Source of the DNA: Sphingomonadales bacterium UBA6174
Lineage (GTDB): Bacteria; Pseudomonadota; Alphaproteobacteria; Sphingomonadales; Sphingomonadaceae
Reading direction: 5' to 3'
NCBI GenBank assembly: GCA_002422945.1
Contig: DITW01000008.1
Span: 24,228-65,487, forward strand
DNA: 41,260 bases
The notes under the pieces are model-generated. The model was not told where the DNA came from. It worked only from the letters and a program-made list of their open reading frames with translations, and did no database searches. This document shows, one piece after another, positions 25,352-34,156 of the stretch; position 1 is the first letter of the stretch; each line of letters starts with the position of its first letter. Made by a program: the position numbers and the translations under genes.

Positions 25352-25990
25352 ATGCAGAATATGTCCGATCCCATCCGCCGTCGCGGCCTGTTGTTCGTCC
25401 TGTCATCGCCGTCCGGGGCCGGGAAATCAACCATCTCCCGCATGTTGCTGGAAACGGATCAGGATATCCGCATGTCGGTATCAGCCACGACCCGCGCGAT
25501 GCGCCCGGGCGAAGAGGACGGCGTCCATTATCATTTCCTCGCGCCTGAAAAATTCGAGGAAATGGAAAAGGCCAATCAGTTTCTCGAATGGGCGCATGTG
25601 TTTGGCAATCGTTACGGCACGCCGCGAGCGGGGGTTGAACAGATCATCTCGGATGGCCGCGATGTGCTGTTCGACATCGATTGGCAAGGCACGCAGCAAC
25701 TACACGCCACCGCCGGGGACGATCTCGTCCGCGTGTTTATTCTGCCGCCGAGCATGGCCGAACTCGAACGCCGCTTGCGCGGGCGCGGTACCGATAGCGA
25801 TGACGTCATTCAAGGCCGCATGGATCGCGCGGCGGGCGAGATCAGCCATTGGGCCGAATATGATTATGTGCTCGTCAATGACGACGCCGCATTGTGCCTT
25901 GAAAAGGTGCGGCACATTCTCGCCGCCGAACGGCTGAAACGCGCGCGCAATATCGGTCTGGTCGATTTCGTGCGCGGGATGATCGGCTAA
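25352..25990 (+). CDS. gmk: Guanylate kinase
   Basis: This 212-aa cytosolic enzyme phosphorylates GMP or dGMP to the diphosphate. The P-loop SSPSGAGKST lies at residues 18-27. The GMP-binding part contains SATTRAMRPGEEDGVHYHF, and DIDWQGTQQL matches the family. The DSDDVIQGRM lid helix follows. The length is normal. The start may be ATG 25352 or ATG 25361. It appears monocistronic, converging on trmB. Confidence 0.95.
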   Translation: MQNMSDPIRRRGLLFVLSSPSGAGKSTISRMLLETDQDIRMSVSATTRAMRPGEEDGVHYHFLAPEKFEEMEKANQFLEWAHVFGNRYGTPRAGVEQIISDGRDVLFDIDWQGTQQLHATAGDDLVRVFILPPSMAELERRLRGRGTDSDDVIQGRMDRAAGEISHWAEYDYVLVNDDAALCLEKVRHILAAERLKRARNIGLVDFVRGMIG

Positions 25991-25998
25991 GATTGCTG

Positions 25999-26027
25999 GT
26001 TACAGGCGCGTCAGACGCGCTTGTAAC
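25999..26027. terminator. Long hairpin between convergent gmk and trmB
   Basis: GTTACAGGCGCGT (25999-26011) pairs with ACGCGCTTGTAAC (26015-26027), 13 bp with one wobble on the plus strand and a CAG loop. It overlaps the trmB stop codon. There is no T-run on either side, so bidirectional, factor-aided termination is inferred from position. Confidence 0.5.
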
Positions 26028-26688
26028 GGAAATACCAGACTTCATGGCCGATCCGCCGCGCCTTGCGTTCATAGCGCGTTTCCGGCCAATCGTCCGGGCG
26101 CACCTGAAAATCGCGACAATCGTCGATCTGCCATTCGAAATCCGTGCGCTTGCCCATCTGCATCATCGCCCAGCGGACATAAATCGGATGATCGGTGCCG
26201 AAACGAAACTCGCCACCCGGCTTCAGCTTGGCCGCGATGCGATCGAGCGGGCCGGGATTCATCATCCGCCTTTTCGCATGGCGGGCCTTGGGCCAAGGAT
26301 CGGGGTGCAATAAATAGGCGCGATCCAGCGATGCATCCGGCAAGCGGGACAGCACATCCAGCGCGTCGCCCATATGCAGGCGCACATTGGTCAGCTCATT
26401 TTCGTCGATATGCAGCAATGCGCCGACCACGCCATTCAAAAACGGCTCGCAGCCGATAAAGCCATGATCGGGCCGCATCATTGCTTGGCCCGCAAGATGC
26501 TCACCTGCGCCAAAGCCGATTTCAAGATGCAGCGGGCGATCATCGCCAAATAAAATACGGGAATCTAGTGGCCCATCGGGCACCGCGACCTGCGGCAACA
26601 ATTCGTCGATCAGCTGTTGCTGCCCCTTGCGGAGCTTGTGGCCAGCACGGCGGCCATAAAGGCGGTTCAGGGTCGTGGGATCGTTCAT
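26011..26688 (-). CDS. trmB: tRNA (guanine-N7-)-methyltransferase
   Basis: This protein of about 225 residues is a class I SAM-dependent methyltransferase that makes m7G46 in tRNA variable loops. The SAM site is LEIGFGAGEHL, followed by IGCEPFLNG and the family-specific LLHPDPWPKARHAKRRMMN. FGTDHPIYV and the C-terminal ETRYERKARR segment also match TrmB. ATG 26688 follows GGGG by about seven bases; ATG 26700 is an alternative. It lies after the metK terminator, so it probably has its own promoter within about 60 bp. Confidence 0.92.
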   Translation of the reverse strand: MNDPTTLNRLYGRRAGHKLRKGQQQLIDELLPQVAVPDGPLDSRILFGDDRPLHLEIGFGAGEHLAGQAMMRPDHGFIGCEPFLNGVVGALLHIDENELTNVRLHMGDALDVLSRLPDASLDRAYLLHPDPWPKARHAKRRMMNPGPLDRIAAKLKPGGEFRFGTDHPIYVRWAMMQMGKRTDFEWQIDDCRDFQVRPDDWPETRYERKARRIGHEVWYFRYKRV

Positions 26689-26746
26689 GGCCAGCCCCAT
26701 GCCCCGGTCGCGCATCCAGATCAAGCCGGGATCATCGCCTGACCTG

Positions 26747-26783
26747 AAAACACATCACCCCCGCCATTGAAGGCGGGGGTGAT
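26747..26783 (-). terminator. Strong rho-independent terminator of the sseA-metC-lnt-metK operon
   Basis: ATCACCCCCGCC (26754-26765) and GGCGGGGGTGAT (26772-26783) form a perfect 12-bp stem with a 6-nt loop, followed on the minus strand by GTGTTTTC. It lies 12 bp after the metK stop. Confidence 0.9.
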
Positions 26784-26795
26784 AGTTTAGTCAGA

Positions 26796-28001
26796 TTAAA
26801 GCGCCGCCTTCAGCGCATCGACCAGATCGGTGCGTTCCCATGGGAAGAAATCGCCCTCTGGTGTGCGGCCGAAATGGCCATAGGCTGCCGACTTGCGATA
26901 AATCGGCTTGTTGAGGCCAAGATGGACGCGAATGCCACGCGGCGTCAGGCCGCCCAAAGCTTCGATTCCCTTGATCGCATTTTCCAACTGATCATCGCCG
27001 ACCGTGCCGGTGCCATGGGTATCGACATAAAGCGACAAGGGCTTGGACACGCCAATCGCATAAGCGAGCTGGATCGTGCAACGCTTGGCAAGGCCAGCCG
27101 CAACGATGTTCTTCGCCAGATAGCGCGTGATATAAGCCGCCGAACGGTCGACCTTGGTCGGGTCCTTGCCGCTGAACGCGCCGCCGCCATGCGGGGCCGC
27201 GCCACCATAAGTGTCGACAATGATCTTGCGGCCCGTCAGGCCTGCATCGCCATCCGGCCCGCCGATTTCAAAGCTGCCGGTCGGGTTGATGTGATAGACC
27301 GTTTCGGACGATAACAGGTACGCGGGCAGCACATCGGCCACCACCTTCTTCACATAAGCATGCAGTTCGGCTTCTTTCGCGCCCTCGTCATAACCCTTGG
27401 CATGCTGGGTCGATACGACAATCGCGGTCGCGGCGACCGGCTTGCCATTTTCGAAACGCAAGGTGACCTGGCTTTTCGCATCCGGTTCAAGGAACGGCGC
27501 GACTTTCGAATGACGATCCGCTGCCATGCGTTCAAGGATCTTGTGGCTGTAATAGAGCGTCGCCGGCATCAGATCCGGGGTTTCGTCACAGGCAAAACCG
27601 AACATGATGCCCTGATCGCCCGCGCCTTCGTCCTTGTTGCCGCTGGCATCGACGCCCTGTGCGATCTGTGACGACTGGCCGTGCAGATTATTTTCAAAGC
27701 GGAAGGTCTCCCAATGGAAGCCCGACTGTTCATAACCGATTTCGCGCACAACATTGCGCACGGTCGCTTCGATCTCGGCCAATGCGCCCGGCGCCCATTG
27801 TTCATTCTCATAGACGCCCTTGCAGCGAATTTCGCCTGCCAGCACCACCAATTGGGTCGTTGTCAGGGTTTCGCATGCCACGCGCGCTTCCGGGTCCTTG
27901 GACAGGAACAGATCGACGATGGAATCGGAAATCTGGTCGGCGACCTTGTCTGGATGACCTTCGGAAACCGATTCAGAAGTGAAGAGATAATTGGCACGCA
28001 T
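26796..28001 (-). CDS. metK: S-adenosylmethionine synthetase
   Basis: This 401-aa cytosolic enzyme makes S-adenosylmethionine from methionine and ATP. It has SEGHPDKVADQISDSIVD near the N-terminus, GAGDQGIMFGFACDE in the centre and the P-loop-like GGGAFSGKDPTKVDRSAAY near 275-293, all diagnostic. The ATG has GAGGG nine bases upstream. It is the last gene after sseA, metC and lnt on the same strand; the 53-bp gap to lnt shows no recognisable SAM riboswitch. The context places SAM synthesis with sulfur-amino-acid metabolism. Confidence 0.97.
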   Translation of the reverse strand: MRANYLFTSESVSEGHPDKVADQISDSIVDLFLSKDPEARVACETLTTTQLVVLAGEIRCKGVYENEQWAPGALAEIEATVRNVVREIGYEQSGFHWETFRFENNLHGQSSQIAQGVDASGNKDEGAGDQGIMFGFACDETPDLMPATLYYSHKILERMAADRHSKVAPFLEPDAKSQVTLRFENGKPVAATAIVVSTQHAKGYDEGAKEAELHAYVKKVVADVLPAYLLSSETVYHINPTGSFEIGGPDGDAGLTGRKIIVDTYGGAAPHGGGAFSGKDPTKVDRSAAYITRYLAKNIVAAGLAKRCTIQLAYAIGVSKPLSLYVDTHGTGTVGDDQLENAIKGIEALGGLTPRGIRVHLGLNKPIYRKSAAYGHFGRTPEGDFFPWERTDLVDALKAAL

Positions 28002-28054
28002 CGAGAAAAACCCTCGCGAGTTAGAGATATAAAGAAGTCCTTATGTCTGCCCCT

Positions 28055-29566
28055 TTAGCGGGTCCGCTTGCGCAACGCAATCGCAGCCAGCAGCAAAATC
28101 ATTGCAAGGCCGAAAGAAAGCCTATTGCCGAATTGTGCAAAAGGCGTGGGCGTGCCACGCGCAGGCAATTGGGTCGTGATATAGCCCGCCTTGCGGAACG
28201 GCAGGGCGGCGATAATCCGCCCCTCCGCATCGACCACTGCCGAAATACCGGTGGGGGTGGAACGTAGGATCGGCATCGCCTCTTCGACCGCACGCAACCG
28301 CGCCTGCGCCAGATGCTGCGGCGGCCCCCATGATCCAAACCACGCATCGTTCGACGGGTTAAACAGGAAATCTGGCCTGTGCGCCCGATCCACCACATGG
28401 CCGGAAAAGATAATCTCGTAACAGACCTGCGCACCCATCCGTCCGAAACCAGGCAGATCGATCGTCTGCGCCCCCGGCCCCGGCCAGAAATCGAGATCAC
28501 CCGGCACTAATCGCGACAGTCCTATTGCTGAAAGCCAAGGCCGCATCGGCAGATATTCGCCAAAAGGCACGAGATGTGCCTTATCGTACCGCCCGCGCAA
28601 TCGCCCCTGCCCATCGACCGCAAACAAGCTGTTATGCGCGGCTTTTGCCTGATCGTCCTTACCCCAGACAATCGACACACCACCCGTCAGCAATATATCG
28701 CTTGGTCCGATCAGAGACGCAATCCGCGCCCGCGCCCAAGGTTCATCCTCCAGATAATCCGGGATCGCGGCTTCCGGCCAGAAAATGAGCCGTGGTTCCG
28801 CCCCTGCCTTCCCGCTCAACCGTGCCAGTCGGGCAAAATTCTGCGCCGCGTAATCGTCACGCCATTTGTCCTGCTGGCCGATATTCGGCTGAATGATGTG
28901 GATCAGCGGGCGCTGGGATGCCACCATCCGGCGGGGAGGCACCCTCCCCTCCAATCCATAGCCAAGTGCCAATAAAGGCAGGAAAGCAGCAATCACCGCA
29001 CCACGACCATCGCGCCGCAACGCGAGCCACACAGCCCCCGCCGCCAATATCACAATGGCGCCAAGGCCATAGGTGCCGACCAAGGTCGCAACAGCCGCGC
29101 GATCCACAGCAATCACGCCAATCGGATTCCATGCAAAGCCGGTGAACAAGCTCGCCCGGGTATATTCCACCACCAGCCAGCAGGCGGCAAACAGGAAGAG
29201 AAAGCTTAAAGGTCTACCCTTGGCAAAGCGCCATGCGATGCCTGCCACGACTGCCGGAAATAGCGCGAGATACAGTGATAATCCCACCACCGCGCCCCAG
29301 CCGAACCATACGGGCATCGCGTCTTGAAATTGAAATGCCCCGGCGATCCAGTTCAACCCGATGGTGAAATGTCCAAGGCCGAACAGCCAAGCACGGCCAA
29401 AAGCCTGCCGTTGAATGGCCGAGGCCTCGACCGCCGCCATCAACAAGGCCAAGGCCAATAATGTCAGCGGCCAATAGCCCAAAGGCGCAAAGCCGAGCGA
29501 CGATATGGCACCCAGCAGCAGCATCCCCAATGACGCCCGCCAACCCTTGAAATCAGGCAATGACAT
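28055..29566 (-). CDS. lnt: Apolipoprotein N-acyltransferase
   Basis: This 503-aa inner-membrane enzyme adds the third acyl chain to the N-terminal Cys of lipoproteins. About seven hydrophobic helices occupy the first 200 residues. The carbon-nitrogen hydrolase domain follows with the catalytic triad: Glu in FWPEAAIPDY, Lys in YDKAHLVPFGEYLP and Cys in GAQVCYEIIF. A last membrane helix ends the protein. The start overlaps the end of metC by 14 bp, showing coupling. Its position inside a sulfur-metabolism operon is unusual in functional terms. The substrates in this window would include the DANAAE lipoprotein and the LppC-like protein. Confidence 0.95.
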   Translation of the reverse strand: MSLPDFKGWRASLGMLLLGAISSLGFAPLGYWPLTLLALALLMAAVEASAIQRQAFGRAWLFGLGHFTIGLNWIAGAFQFQDAMPVWFGWGAVVGLSLYLALFPAVVAGIAWRFAKGRPLSFLFLFAACWLVVEYTRASLFTGFAWNPIGVIAVDRAAVATLVGTYGLGAIVILAAGAVWLALRRDGRGAVIAAFLPLLALGYGLEGRVPPRRMVASQRPLIHIIQPNIGQQDKWRDDYAAQNFARLARLSGKAGAEPRLIFWPEAAIPDYLEDEPWARARIASLIGPSDILLTGGVSIVWGKDDQAKAAHNSLFAVDGQGRLRGRYDKAHLVPFGEYLPMRPWLSAIGLSRLVPGDLDFWPGPGAQTIDLPGFGRMGAQVCYEIIFSGHVVDRAHRPDFLFNPSNDAWFGSWGPPQHLAQARLRAVEEAMPILRSTPTGISAVVDAEGRIIAALPFRKAGYITTQLPARGTPTPFAQFGNRLSFGLAMILLLAAIALRKRTR

Positions 29567-30746
29567 ACTCCAGCGATTGGGCGAGATCGGCGATCAGATC
29601 ATTCGGGTCTTCCAGCCCGATATGCAGCCGCACCATCAAACCATGGCCTTCCCATTTGGTCGCAGTGCGGATCGAGGCCGGGTCAATCGCCAGCGCAAGG
29701 CTTTCAAACCCGCCCCAGCTAAAGCCGATACCGAAAAGCCGCAGCCGATCAACAAAGGCGCAGCGTTGGGAGTCGGTAATGTCCGTATCGAATTCAATCG
29801 CAAACAGGCTGGCCGCGCCGTTGAAGTCGCGCTTCCAAAATGCATGGCCCGGACAATTCGGCAATGCCGGATGATATACCGCGCGAATGCCGCGTTGTTG
29901 TTCGAGCCACAACGCGATTTGCATCGCGCTTTCGCCTTGTTGGCGCAAACGCACGCCCATCGTCCGCAGGCCACGGCTGGCCAGCGCCGCATCATCGGGC
30001 GAGACGATTTGCCCATAAAGCTGCGCCGTGCGCCGCAACCCGGTCCAATGGGCATCGGTCGTCGTGACCGAACCCATCATCACATCGCTATGGCCGACCA
30101 CATATTTGGTACAGGCGAGTATGGTGAAATCCACCCCCCGGCTGATCGCCGGGAACAGCAATGGCGTCGCCCAAGTGTTGTCGATCATCGTGATGATGTT
30201 CCGCACCTTGGCGACCGCGCAAATAGCGGGGACGTCCTGCACCTCAAATGTCAGGCTGCCGGGGCTTTCTAGGAAGATCACGCGGGTGTTGGGGCGACAA
30301 AGATCGGCAATCCCTGCCCCGATCATCGGATCGTAAAATTCGGTCTCGATCCCCATCGGGGCCAGCACATGATGGCAGAACACCCGGGTCGGATCATAGA
30401 CGCTATCGGCGACCAGCAGATGATCGCCGGGCTTCACCACCGACAGCAATGCCCCGCAAATGGCGGCCACGCCGGAGGGATAGAGCATCGTCCCCGCCGC
30501 GCCCGGTTCCAATTCGGTCAGGGCCTCGGCCAACGACCATTGGGTCGGCGTGCCGCGACGGCCATAATAGAAATCGCCGTCCTGATTACGCTTCACCGCC
30601 GCGCGGAGATGCGCCACGCTGTCAAACAGAATGGTGGACGCGCGCCACACCGGTGGGCTGACCAACACGCCCGTCCATTCCGAACGACGACCACCCGTCA
30701 CCAATTTGGTGAACGGCTGGTCATCGTCACTGCCATTTGTGCTCAC
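29553..30746 (-). CDS. metC: Cystathionine beta-lyase (PLP, Cys/Met metabolism family)
   Basis: This 397-aa enzyme of the Cys/Met-metabolism PLP family most likely cleaves cystathionine to homocysteine. Seen are VSPPVWRASTILFDS and the YYGRRGTPTQWSLAEAL segment near the N-terminus, the cofactor Asp in IDNTWATPL, and the Schiff-base Lys in CTKYVVGHSD. FSWGGFESLA near the C-terminus is characteristic of beta-lyases of the MetC type. The start is 12 bp after the sseA stop. The gene order sseA-metC-lnt-metK links cysteine-derived sulfur, homocysteine and SAM. A gamma-lyase activity cannot be excluded. Confidence 0.9.
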   Translation of the reverse strand: MSTNGSDDDQPFTKLVTGGRRSEWTGVLVSPPVWRASTILFDSVAHLRAAVKRNQDGDFYYGRRGTPTQWSLAEALTELEPGAAGTMLYPSGVAAICGALLSVVKPGDHLLVADSVYDPTRVFCHHVLAPMGIETEFYDPMIGAGIADLCRPNTRVIFLESPGSLTFEVQDVPAICAVAKVRNIITMIDNTWATPLLFPAISRGVDFTILACTKYVVGHSDVMMGSVTTTDAHWTGLRRTAQLYGQIVSPDDAALASRGLRTMGVRLRQQGESAMQIALWLEQQRGIRAVYHPALPNCPGHAFWKRDFNGAASLFAIEFDTDITDSQRCAFVDRLRLFGIGFSWGGFESLALAIDPASIRTATKWEGHGLMVRLHIGLEDPNDLIADLAQSLEYVIA

Positions 30747-30758
30747 TTGGGCTTTTGC

Positions 30759-31601
30759 TCAAGCAGCGCCAACGGCCTTTGGTGTCTGCGGATCGGCACC
30801 CCATTCGGCCCATGAGCCATCATAAAGCGCCACATCCTTTTTGCCGGTCAGATGTGCCGCGAACAACAACACCGCCGCCGTCAAGCCGGAACCGCACGTC
30901 GTGATCAATGGCTTGGATAGATCAACGCCCGCGCCCTCAAACGCCGCCTTGATCGCATCCGGTGACTTATAAGTGCCGTCCGCGTTAAAGACCTGATCAT
31001 AAGGCAGATTGCGCGAACCCGGAATATGGCCCGATGCCATGTTGGGGCGCGGCTCTGCCTCTTCGCCGGTGAAACGCGCGGCCCCACGGGCATCGACGAC
31101 CACTTCCGCCTTGGTGTTGAGATTGTCGAGCACGTCCTGCTTGCTACGCACCGGCTCTGCATCTGCCCAGACGGTGAAATGGCGGTGACGCAATTTGGTC
31201 ACGCCGCTTTCAACTGCGCGTCCTTCCGCCTGCCATTTGGCCAGACCGCCATCAAGGATCGCGACATCATGCGCGCCGAACATGCGCAACAGCCAATAGG
31301 CGCGGGCCGAAGTCTTGTGCGGGGCATTGTCGTACAACACGATACGGCTGCCATCGCCAAGGCCCAGCGCCTGCATCCGGCTGGCGAATTTTTCGGCAGA
31401 TGGGGCCATGTTGGCAATCGGGTTGGCGCTATCGACCAGTTCGGCAAGGTCCATGAAGATGGCACCCGGAATATGGGCGGCTTCGAACTCGGCACGCGGG
31501 TCGCGGCCCGTGTCTTCCATCACCTGGGTCGCATCGACCACGCGCAGATCGACGGCACCCAGTTCACCAGCAAGCCATTCGGTTGATACGAGTGCGTCCA
31601 C
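30759..31601 (-). CDS. sseA: 3-Mercaptopyruvate sulfurtransferase (two rhodanese domains)
   Basis: This 280-aa protein has tandem rhodanese domains. The N-terminal one (VVDATQVMEDTGRDP...HIPGAIFMDL) is inactive, as usual. The C-terminal one holds the active-site loop CGSGLTA with Cys236; this loop type favours mercaptopyruvate over thiosulfate. The start is GTG 31601, preceded by GGAG at eight bases. It leads the sulfur operon and is divergent from queF, whose start is 118 bp away. Confidence 0.92.
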   Translation of the reverse strand: MDALVSTEWLAGELGAVDLRVVDATQVMEDTGRDPRAEFEAAHIPGAIFMDLAELVDSANPIANMAPSAEKFASRMQALGLGDGSRIVLYDNAPHKTSARAYWLLRMFGAHDVAILDGGLAKWQAEGRAVESGVTKLRHRHFTVWADAEPVRSKQDVLDNLNTKAEVVVDARGAARFTGEEAEPRPNMASGHIPGSRNLPYDQVFNADGTYKSPDAIKAAFEGAGVDLSKPLITTCGSGLTAAVLLFAAHLTGKKDVALYDGSWAEWGADPQTPKAVGAA

Positions 31602-31719
31602 GGCGAATCTCCATTCATTAGATAAAAAGCTTTGTCTGACTTTACTATCGCGCTCGAACGGGTGCGTCGAGGGTGAGAGCGCATTGAATTTGATCTGCCA
31701 ATCCCGTATCGGATCACAT

Positions 31720-32163
31720 ATGAACCCGAAGTTTCTTGGCCAGAACAGCCCGCTCCCCGCATCGCCCGATGAGGCGCAGCTCGATTATGTCCCGAACCCA
31801 CGCAAGGGGACGCTGTATCTCGCGCGATTCAGTGCGCCTGAATTCACGTCATTATGCCCGGTGACCGGCCAGCCGGATTTCGCGCATATCGTGATCGATT
31901 ATGCGCCGGATCAGACAATCGTTGAATCCAAGTCGCTAAAGCTGTTCCTTGGCTCATTCCGCAACCATGCCGCATTTCACGAAGATTGCACCGTCGGCAT
32001 TGGCCAGCGCCTGTTCGATGAAATGAAGCCCCATTGGCTGCGGATCGGCGGCTATTGGTATCCGCGTGGCGGCATTCCGATTGACGTGTTCTGGCAATCC
32101 GGCCCGCCGCCTGCGGGCCTGTGGTTGCCGGATCAGGGCGTCCCCGGTTATCGCGGGCGCTGA
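31720..32163 (+). CDS. queF: NADPH-dependent preQ0 reductase (short type)
   Basis: This 147-aa enzyme reduces 7-cyano-7-deazaguanine (preQ0) to preQ1 in queuosine synthesis. The catalytic pair is C46 and D53 in SLCPVTGQPDF, and the NADPH-specific QueF motif is ESKSLKLFLGSF with H87 and E88 after it. Length and spacing match the short Bacillus type. ATG 31720 is chosen because the conserved region starts right after it and GGA lies upstream; longer in-frame starts would run back through sseA. No other queuosine gene is adjacent. It converges on dedA with a 6-bp gap. Confidence 0.95.
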   Translation: MNPKFLGQNSPLPASPDEAQLDYVPNPRKGTLYLARFSAPEFTSLCPVTGQPDFAHIVIDYAPDQTIVESKSLKLFLGSFRNHAAFHEDCTVGIGQRLFDEMKPHWLRIGGYWYPRGGIPIDVFWQSGPPPAGLWLPDQGVPGYRGR

Positions 32164-32169
32164 ACCGGC

Positions 32170-32790
32170 TTAATGTGCATCTTTCTGGTCGGGGACATGG
32201 GGCTTCCACGTCACCACCCGCCACAGATAGAAAAACACCAATAATAAGATGACGATATTGCTGACCGGTCCCAGGATCGCGTCAACATCGCCATATTGCT
32301 TACCCATCGTCCAGCCGACAATCGCCAGCATCGCTGTCCACACCCCGGTGCCAAGCGTCGACCAAAGCGTAAAGCTCTTCAGGCTCATGTGCAGGAATCC
32401 GGCGGGTACGGAAACCAACGACCGGATCGTCGGCACGATCCGGCCAAAGCCGACGAACGCATTGCCATGGATGCGGAACCATTTGTCGGCGCGCTTGACC
32501 TCATGCCAATCGATGGTCAGCCAACGACCCCAGCGATTGATGAACGGGTGAAACCGCTCCAACCCAAGGGCACGGGCGACGAAATACCAGAATAAATTAC
32601 CGAACATCGCGCCCGCCGTGCCGGACAGGATTACGAACGGCAGCCAGAGATCGCCTTTCGATGCCTGTAAGCCCGCAACCGACATAATGACCTCTGACGG
32701 GATCGGCGGAAACACCGTCTCCGCCAACATCAAGAAACCGATACCGAGATAGCCCGTCTGTTCGATCAGATGGATAACCCATTCAGCCAC
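32170..32790 (-). CDS. DedA family membrane protein
   Basis: This 206-aa inner-membrane protein of the DedA/VTT family has hydrophobic helices separated by the signatures ETVFPPIPSEVIM (about 24-36) and FVGFGRIVPTIRSLVSVPAG, the F-x-G-R motif with its conserved Arg residues. Members act as lipid scramblases or recycle undecaprenyl phosphate in some bacteria; the substrate here is not known. The start overlaps the gshB stop by 8 bp, so it is the last gene of the rsmI-yraN-gshB-dedA run. Confidence 0.88.
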   Translation of the reverse strand: MAEWVIHLIEQTGYLGIGFLMLAETVFPPIPSEVIMSVAGLQASKGDLWLPFVILSGTAGAMFGNLFWYFVARALGLERFHPFINRWGRWLTIDWHEVKRADKWFRIHGNAFVGFGRIVPTIRSLVSVPAGFLHMSLKSFTLWSTLGTGVWTAMLAIVGWTMGKQYGDVDAILGPVSNIVILLLVFFYLWRVVTWKPHVPDQKDAH

Positions 32791-33736
32791 GCGCCGTTAC
32801 CTTAGCCTCAATCGCATCCCAAATCAGCGCCGGCGTATCCGTGCCATTGAAACGATCGATGGCAACAATGCCGGTCGGCGAGGTCACGTTGATTTCGGTC
32901 AGATAGCCTGCAATCACATCTATGCCGACAAACAACAGGCCGCGCTTCGCCAGTTCCGGACCAAGCACATCGCAAATCTCACGCTCGCGCGCGGTCAATT
33001 CGGTGGCGTTGGCGCTGCCGCCGGCAGCAAGGTTCGACCGGATTTCCCCGGCCTTGGGCAGGCGATTGATCGCGCCCGCGACCTTGCCATCGACCAATAC
33101 GATGCGCTTGTCGCCCTTGGATACATCCGGCAGGAATGCCTGCACCATGAACGGCTCGCGCCAGAACTGACCGAACAATTCCGTGAGCGCCGCCAGATTG
33201 GCATCGTTGCGCCCGACATGGAACACGGCGGAACCGGCATTGCCATACAGCGGTTTGATGACCACTTCTTTATGTTCCGCGTGGAAGGCTCGGGCATCTT
33301 CCAGCCGACGTGTGATCATCGTCGGCGGCATGAACTGCGCATAATCGAGCACGAACAATTTTTCCGGCGCATTGCGCACCGATGCCGGATCGTTGACGAC
33401 AAGGGTCTGGTGCTGGATACGCTCCAGCAAATGGGTCGCGGTGATATAAGCGAGATCGAACGGCGGGTCCTGACGCATCAGCACGACATCGATATCGTCG
33501 CCAAGGTCGATATTCTGCCATTCGCCAAAGCTGTAATGATCGCCTTCGACGCGCTGCACCGTAACCGGGTGGGCTGGCGCCGTGACCTGGCCATCGCGAT
33601 AGCAAAGATCCCCGGCCTGATAATGGAAGAACTTATGTCCGCGCGGCTGTCCGGCGAGCATGATCGCAAAGGTCGAGTCGCCCGCGACGTTGATCGTTTC
33701 CATCGGGTCCATTTGCACCGCAACACGCAATGTCAT
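32783..33736 (-). CDS. gshB: Glutathione synthetase
   Basis: This 317-aa ATP-grasp enzyme joins gamma-glutamylcysteine and glycine. The N-terminus carries VAVQMDPMETINVAGDST. MRQDPPFDLAYIT is the family signature, VVIKPLYGNAGSAVF forms the ATP-grasp lid strand and GEIRSNLAAGGSA is the glycine-rich loop. FVGIDVIAGYLTEINVTSPTG ends the catalytic core, supplying metal ligands. It lies 39 bp after yraN on the same strand and overlaps dedA. Its partner gshA is not in the window. Confidence 0.95.
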   Translation of the reverse strand: MTLRVAVQMDPMETINVAGDSTFAIMLAGQPRGHKFFHYQAGDLCYRDGQVTAPAHPVTVQRVEGDHYSFGEWQNIDLGDDIDVVLMRQDPPFDLAYITATHLLERIQHQTLVVNDPASVRNAPEKLFVLDYAQFMPPTMITRRLEDARAFHAEHKEVVIKPLYGNAGSAVFHVGRNDANLAALTELFGQFWREPFMVQAFLPDVSKGDKRIVLVDGKVAGAINRLPKAGEIRSNLAAGGSANATELTAREREICDVLGPELAKRGLLFVGIDVIAGYLTEINVTSPTGIVAIDRFNGTDTPALIWDAIEAKVTARG

Positions 33737-33775
33737 CGTCGCTACGCCTCATTATGTTATAACTGGCGCCTCCTA

Positions 33776-34156
33776 TCACCCGTGCCAGACATTGACCAGA
33801 TGCACCGGCCAGCGGCGCGGTGAAAGAAGGATCACATCGATCCGCACATCGTCTCCGGGTCGACAATGCCGCGCGGCCAATATCTCCGCCGCCGCTGCGA
33901 CCCGCCGCAAACGCTGTCTATCTATCGCCAGATCAAGACTGGCGGACGATGCGCGATATTTCACCTCAATACAGGCGAGCACCCGCCCGCGCCGCGCCAG
34001 CAAGTCCACTTCGCCGACAGGGGTGCGGCAACGCTGTGCGATGATCCGCCAGCCCTTCAGCCGGAGCCACCACGCCGCCCAAAATTCCGCGCGTCGACCG
34101 ACGCGTTCGCGCTGCTGGCGTTGCTGGCCATCGAATTGCTGGCCAGATCGCTTCAT
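33776..34156 (-). CDS. YraN/UPF0102 family nuclease-fold protein
   Basis: This 126-aa protein has a restriction-endonuclease-like core: GEVDLLARRG with E49 and D51, and CIEVK with E64 and K66, the D-x(n)-ExK arrangement of the fold. The N-terminus is rich in Arg and Gln. The family is conserved beside rsmI in many bacteria and its role is unresolved. ATG 34156 overlaps the rsmI stop by 4 bp. Confidence 0.88.
   Translation of the reverse strand: MKRSGQQFDGQQRQQRERVGRRAEFWAAWWLRLKGWRIIAQRCRTPVGEVDLLARRGRVLACIEVKYRASSASLDLAIDRQRLRRVAAAAEILAARHCRPGDDVRIDVILLSPRRWPVHLVNVWHG

Noticed and set aside
28002..28054. Possible SAM riboswitch before metK
   Set aside because: The gap to lnt is only 53 bp and shows no recognisable SAM aptamer. 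The gene is probably transcribed with lnt.
31602..31719. Possible preQ1 riboswitch before queF
   Set aside because: The region was read for the short pseudoknot pattern and nothing matched. It more likely holds the divergent queF and sseA promoters.
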